DNA from: Gonatopus flavifemur
Lineage: Eukaryota > Arthropoda > Insecta > Hymenoptera > Dryinidae
NCBI GenBank assembly: GCA_018340375.1
Contig: JAFFJZ010000017.1
Coordinates: forward strand, 796,001-860,000
Length of the DNA stretch: 64,000 nt
Reading direction: 5' to 3'
The position numbers and the translations under genes were made by a program. The notes beneath the pieces are model-generated. The model did no database searches. It had not been told where the DNA came from and saw only the letters and a program-made list of their open reading frames with translations. Below are positions 62,830 through 64,000 of the stretch, piece after piece. Position 1 is the first letter of the stretch. Every line of letters begins with the position of its first letter.

Positions 62830-64000
62830 CACGAATTCCACTGAATTACATGTACAATGTCTTAATATAATGGAAAGAAGCATTCAAGAATTCCAGCAAG
62901 ATAATTACGGTCAGTAAACATAGTGCAACTTTGAAAATCTTGGTCAAAGTGTGCAGTTTTGGAAACAATAATCTTATTTCTGGTGAACCATTCATTTTTA
63001 TTGTTTATAGGACATAGCTTCATTTGAATAGAGAGCAACATTCATTTGATCCCATAAAGTTCAATGAGGTCAAGCAAGTTTTTCATTTTGCACAAATAAA
63101 AAGTATTATCAAGTTCTGTATCAAATAAACATACACGGAGAGAATTAAATAGTAATGATTCCGACGTGAAATTTTCAAAGGAGAATACATCGTCATGATT
63201 ACGATATTTCGTTTGAATTGAAAGTATCTCTCATCGGGAAACAAATGGAAATCAATTCAATTGTCTGGCCAAATCTGAGCAAATTTGAATAGTTTTCATG
63301 AGATCTGCACTGAGAGAAATTTTGAGACAATCATGAATTTATAATGAAACGTATAAGGTATGAGAAATTTAATTGTGCACATCCCACATAGATTTTGATA
63401 AGTTGAATCCAAATCTGGAAGTAGCATAGATATTTTCTTCAAAGTTCGAGCGGAAAGCGCGTTTACAGTAGACAATATAATCTGAAATACCTGTTTCATC
63501 GTTATTTACATGATTCATGAGGGAAAAAAGAATAGCTCCCATGAAATCCGTTGCAATTCAATCAGATTTTGCGAAATTCCACTAGTACTTCCAAAATGAA
63601 TAATAAATATGTTTCAATTATCATCATACTTTTTTTCAGTGTTGAAATTCCATGATTCTTTGGTGATTCTGCTATATTCTCTATGGCAGAATTTCATAAC
63701 AATATATTGATGGAAAACATTCATTGAGTCAAGAACGTATTGCACTGAATACTGCCAAGGAGATATTTTTTGATTCAAGTACATTTCCATTTCAATTCAA
63801 AATCATTTGCTTCAATTGAGGAAATGTTTGTTGAGTTAAAATGAAAATGTTCTTAAATAGAGAAAATATCTTATCAGTATTTAATGCGACACGTTCTTGG
63901 CTCAATATGATAGTCAGTGATAGTTAATTGTTCCATGGTTATCGATGTACACGGAAAAAATCAGTGATCCAAATTTTCGTTGACTAGTATGTCACTTCTG
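62830..64000. other. Mostly gene-free right edge of the window
   Basis: I see fragments of the ACACGGAGAAAA MITE type (63134 ACACGGAGAGAATT and 63952 ACACGGAAAAAATC, the latter cut by the window edge) and one inverted copy of the 62.3-kb repeat. A short open stretch at 62833-62908 (LHVQCLNIMERSIQEFQQDN on the plus strand) ends at a GTCAGT donor-like site but has no other support. Confidence 0.4.

Overview
This is AT-rich eukaryotic intergenic DNA that is almost entirely transposable elements. Five separate mariner insertions, a Transib, hAT elements, Ty3/gypsy retrotransposons and RTE, R1-type and CR1/Jockey-type LINEs together suggest an arthropod, most likely an insect. Hymenoptera is a guess. 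No rRNA, CRISPR array or bacterial operon is present. The only hint of a host gene is a pair of phase-compatible candidate exons near 60.8-61.9 kb (minus strand).

The main structure is one Transib transposon (RAG1-like transposase family) running from 3408 to 38964. Its ends read CACAGTG (the V(D)J recombination-signal heptamer), 34 of the first 37 terminal bases match between the ends, and it is flanked by the 5-bp duplication CTCCG. Its own DNA totals only about 3.4 kb; nested insertions have expanded it about ten-fold. Its minus-strand transposase gene is split in three (37120-38066, 34829-35792, 3707-4048) by an intact mariner (35795-37117) and by Ty3/gypsy element A (plus strand, 4049-34828). 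Element A carries another intact mariner in pol (6013-7306), and a second gypsy element, B (minus strand, 11314-34666), in its 3' LTR. Element B in turn holds two long-inverted-repeat elements (12158-13878, 13893-15979), a hAT (16590-21026, itself holding an RTE LINE and a 403-bp palindrome), a near full-length CR1/Jockey-type LINE (21256-27195, itself holding a long-inverted-repeat element), and a hAT in its 5' LTR (32388-34640, itself holding an ORF1-only LINE derivative).

Left of the Transib lie the end of an unrecognised multicopy-type protein gene (3-958), a degenerate TTGTAG array and a decayed mariner. Right of it, 39-48 kb holds MITEs, a deleted mariner carrying a hAT-type MITE, and a 3.2-kb long-inverted-repeat element carrying a decayed mariner. 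From 48.8 to 56.3 kb, two related GC-rich R1-clade LINEs stand head to tail, both bounded by (TTA)n microsatellites. After that come an unrecognised ORF, a 5'-truncated LINE with a 12-bp target duplication, several MITEs and the candidate host exons.

The only transposase or retroelement genes that look fully intact are two mariner transposases (6191-7240 and 36002-37063) and the CR1-type ORF1 (25973-26779). Everything else carries stops, frameshifts, deletions or insertions. The nesting gives a relative time order: Transib before A before B before B's insertions.
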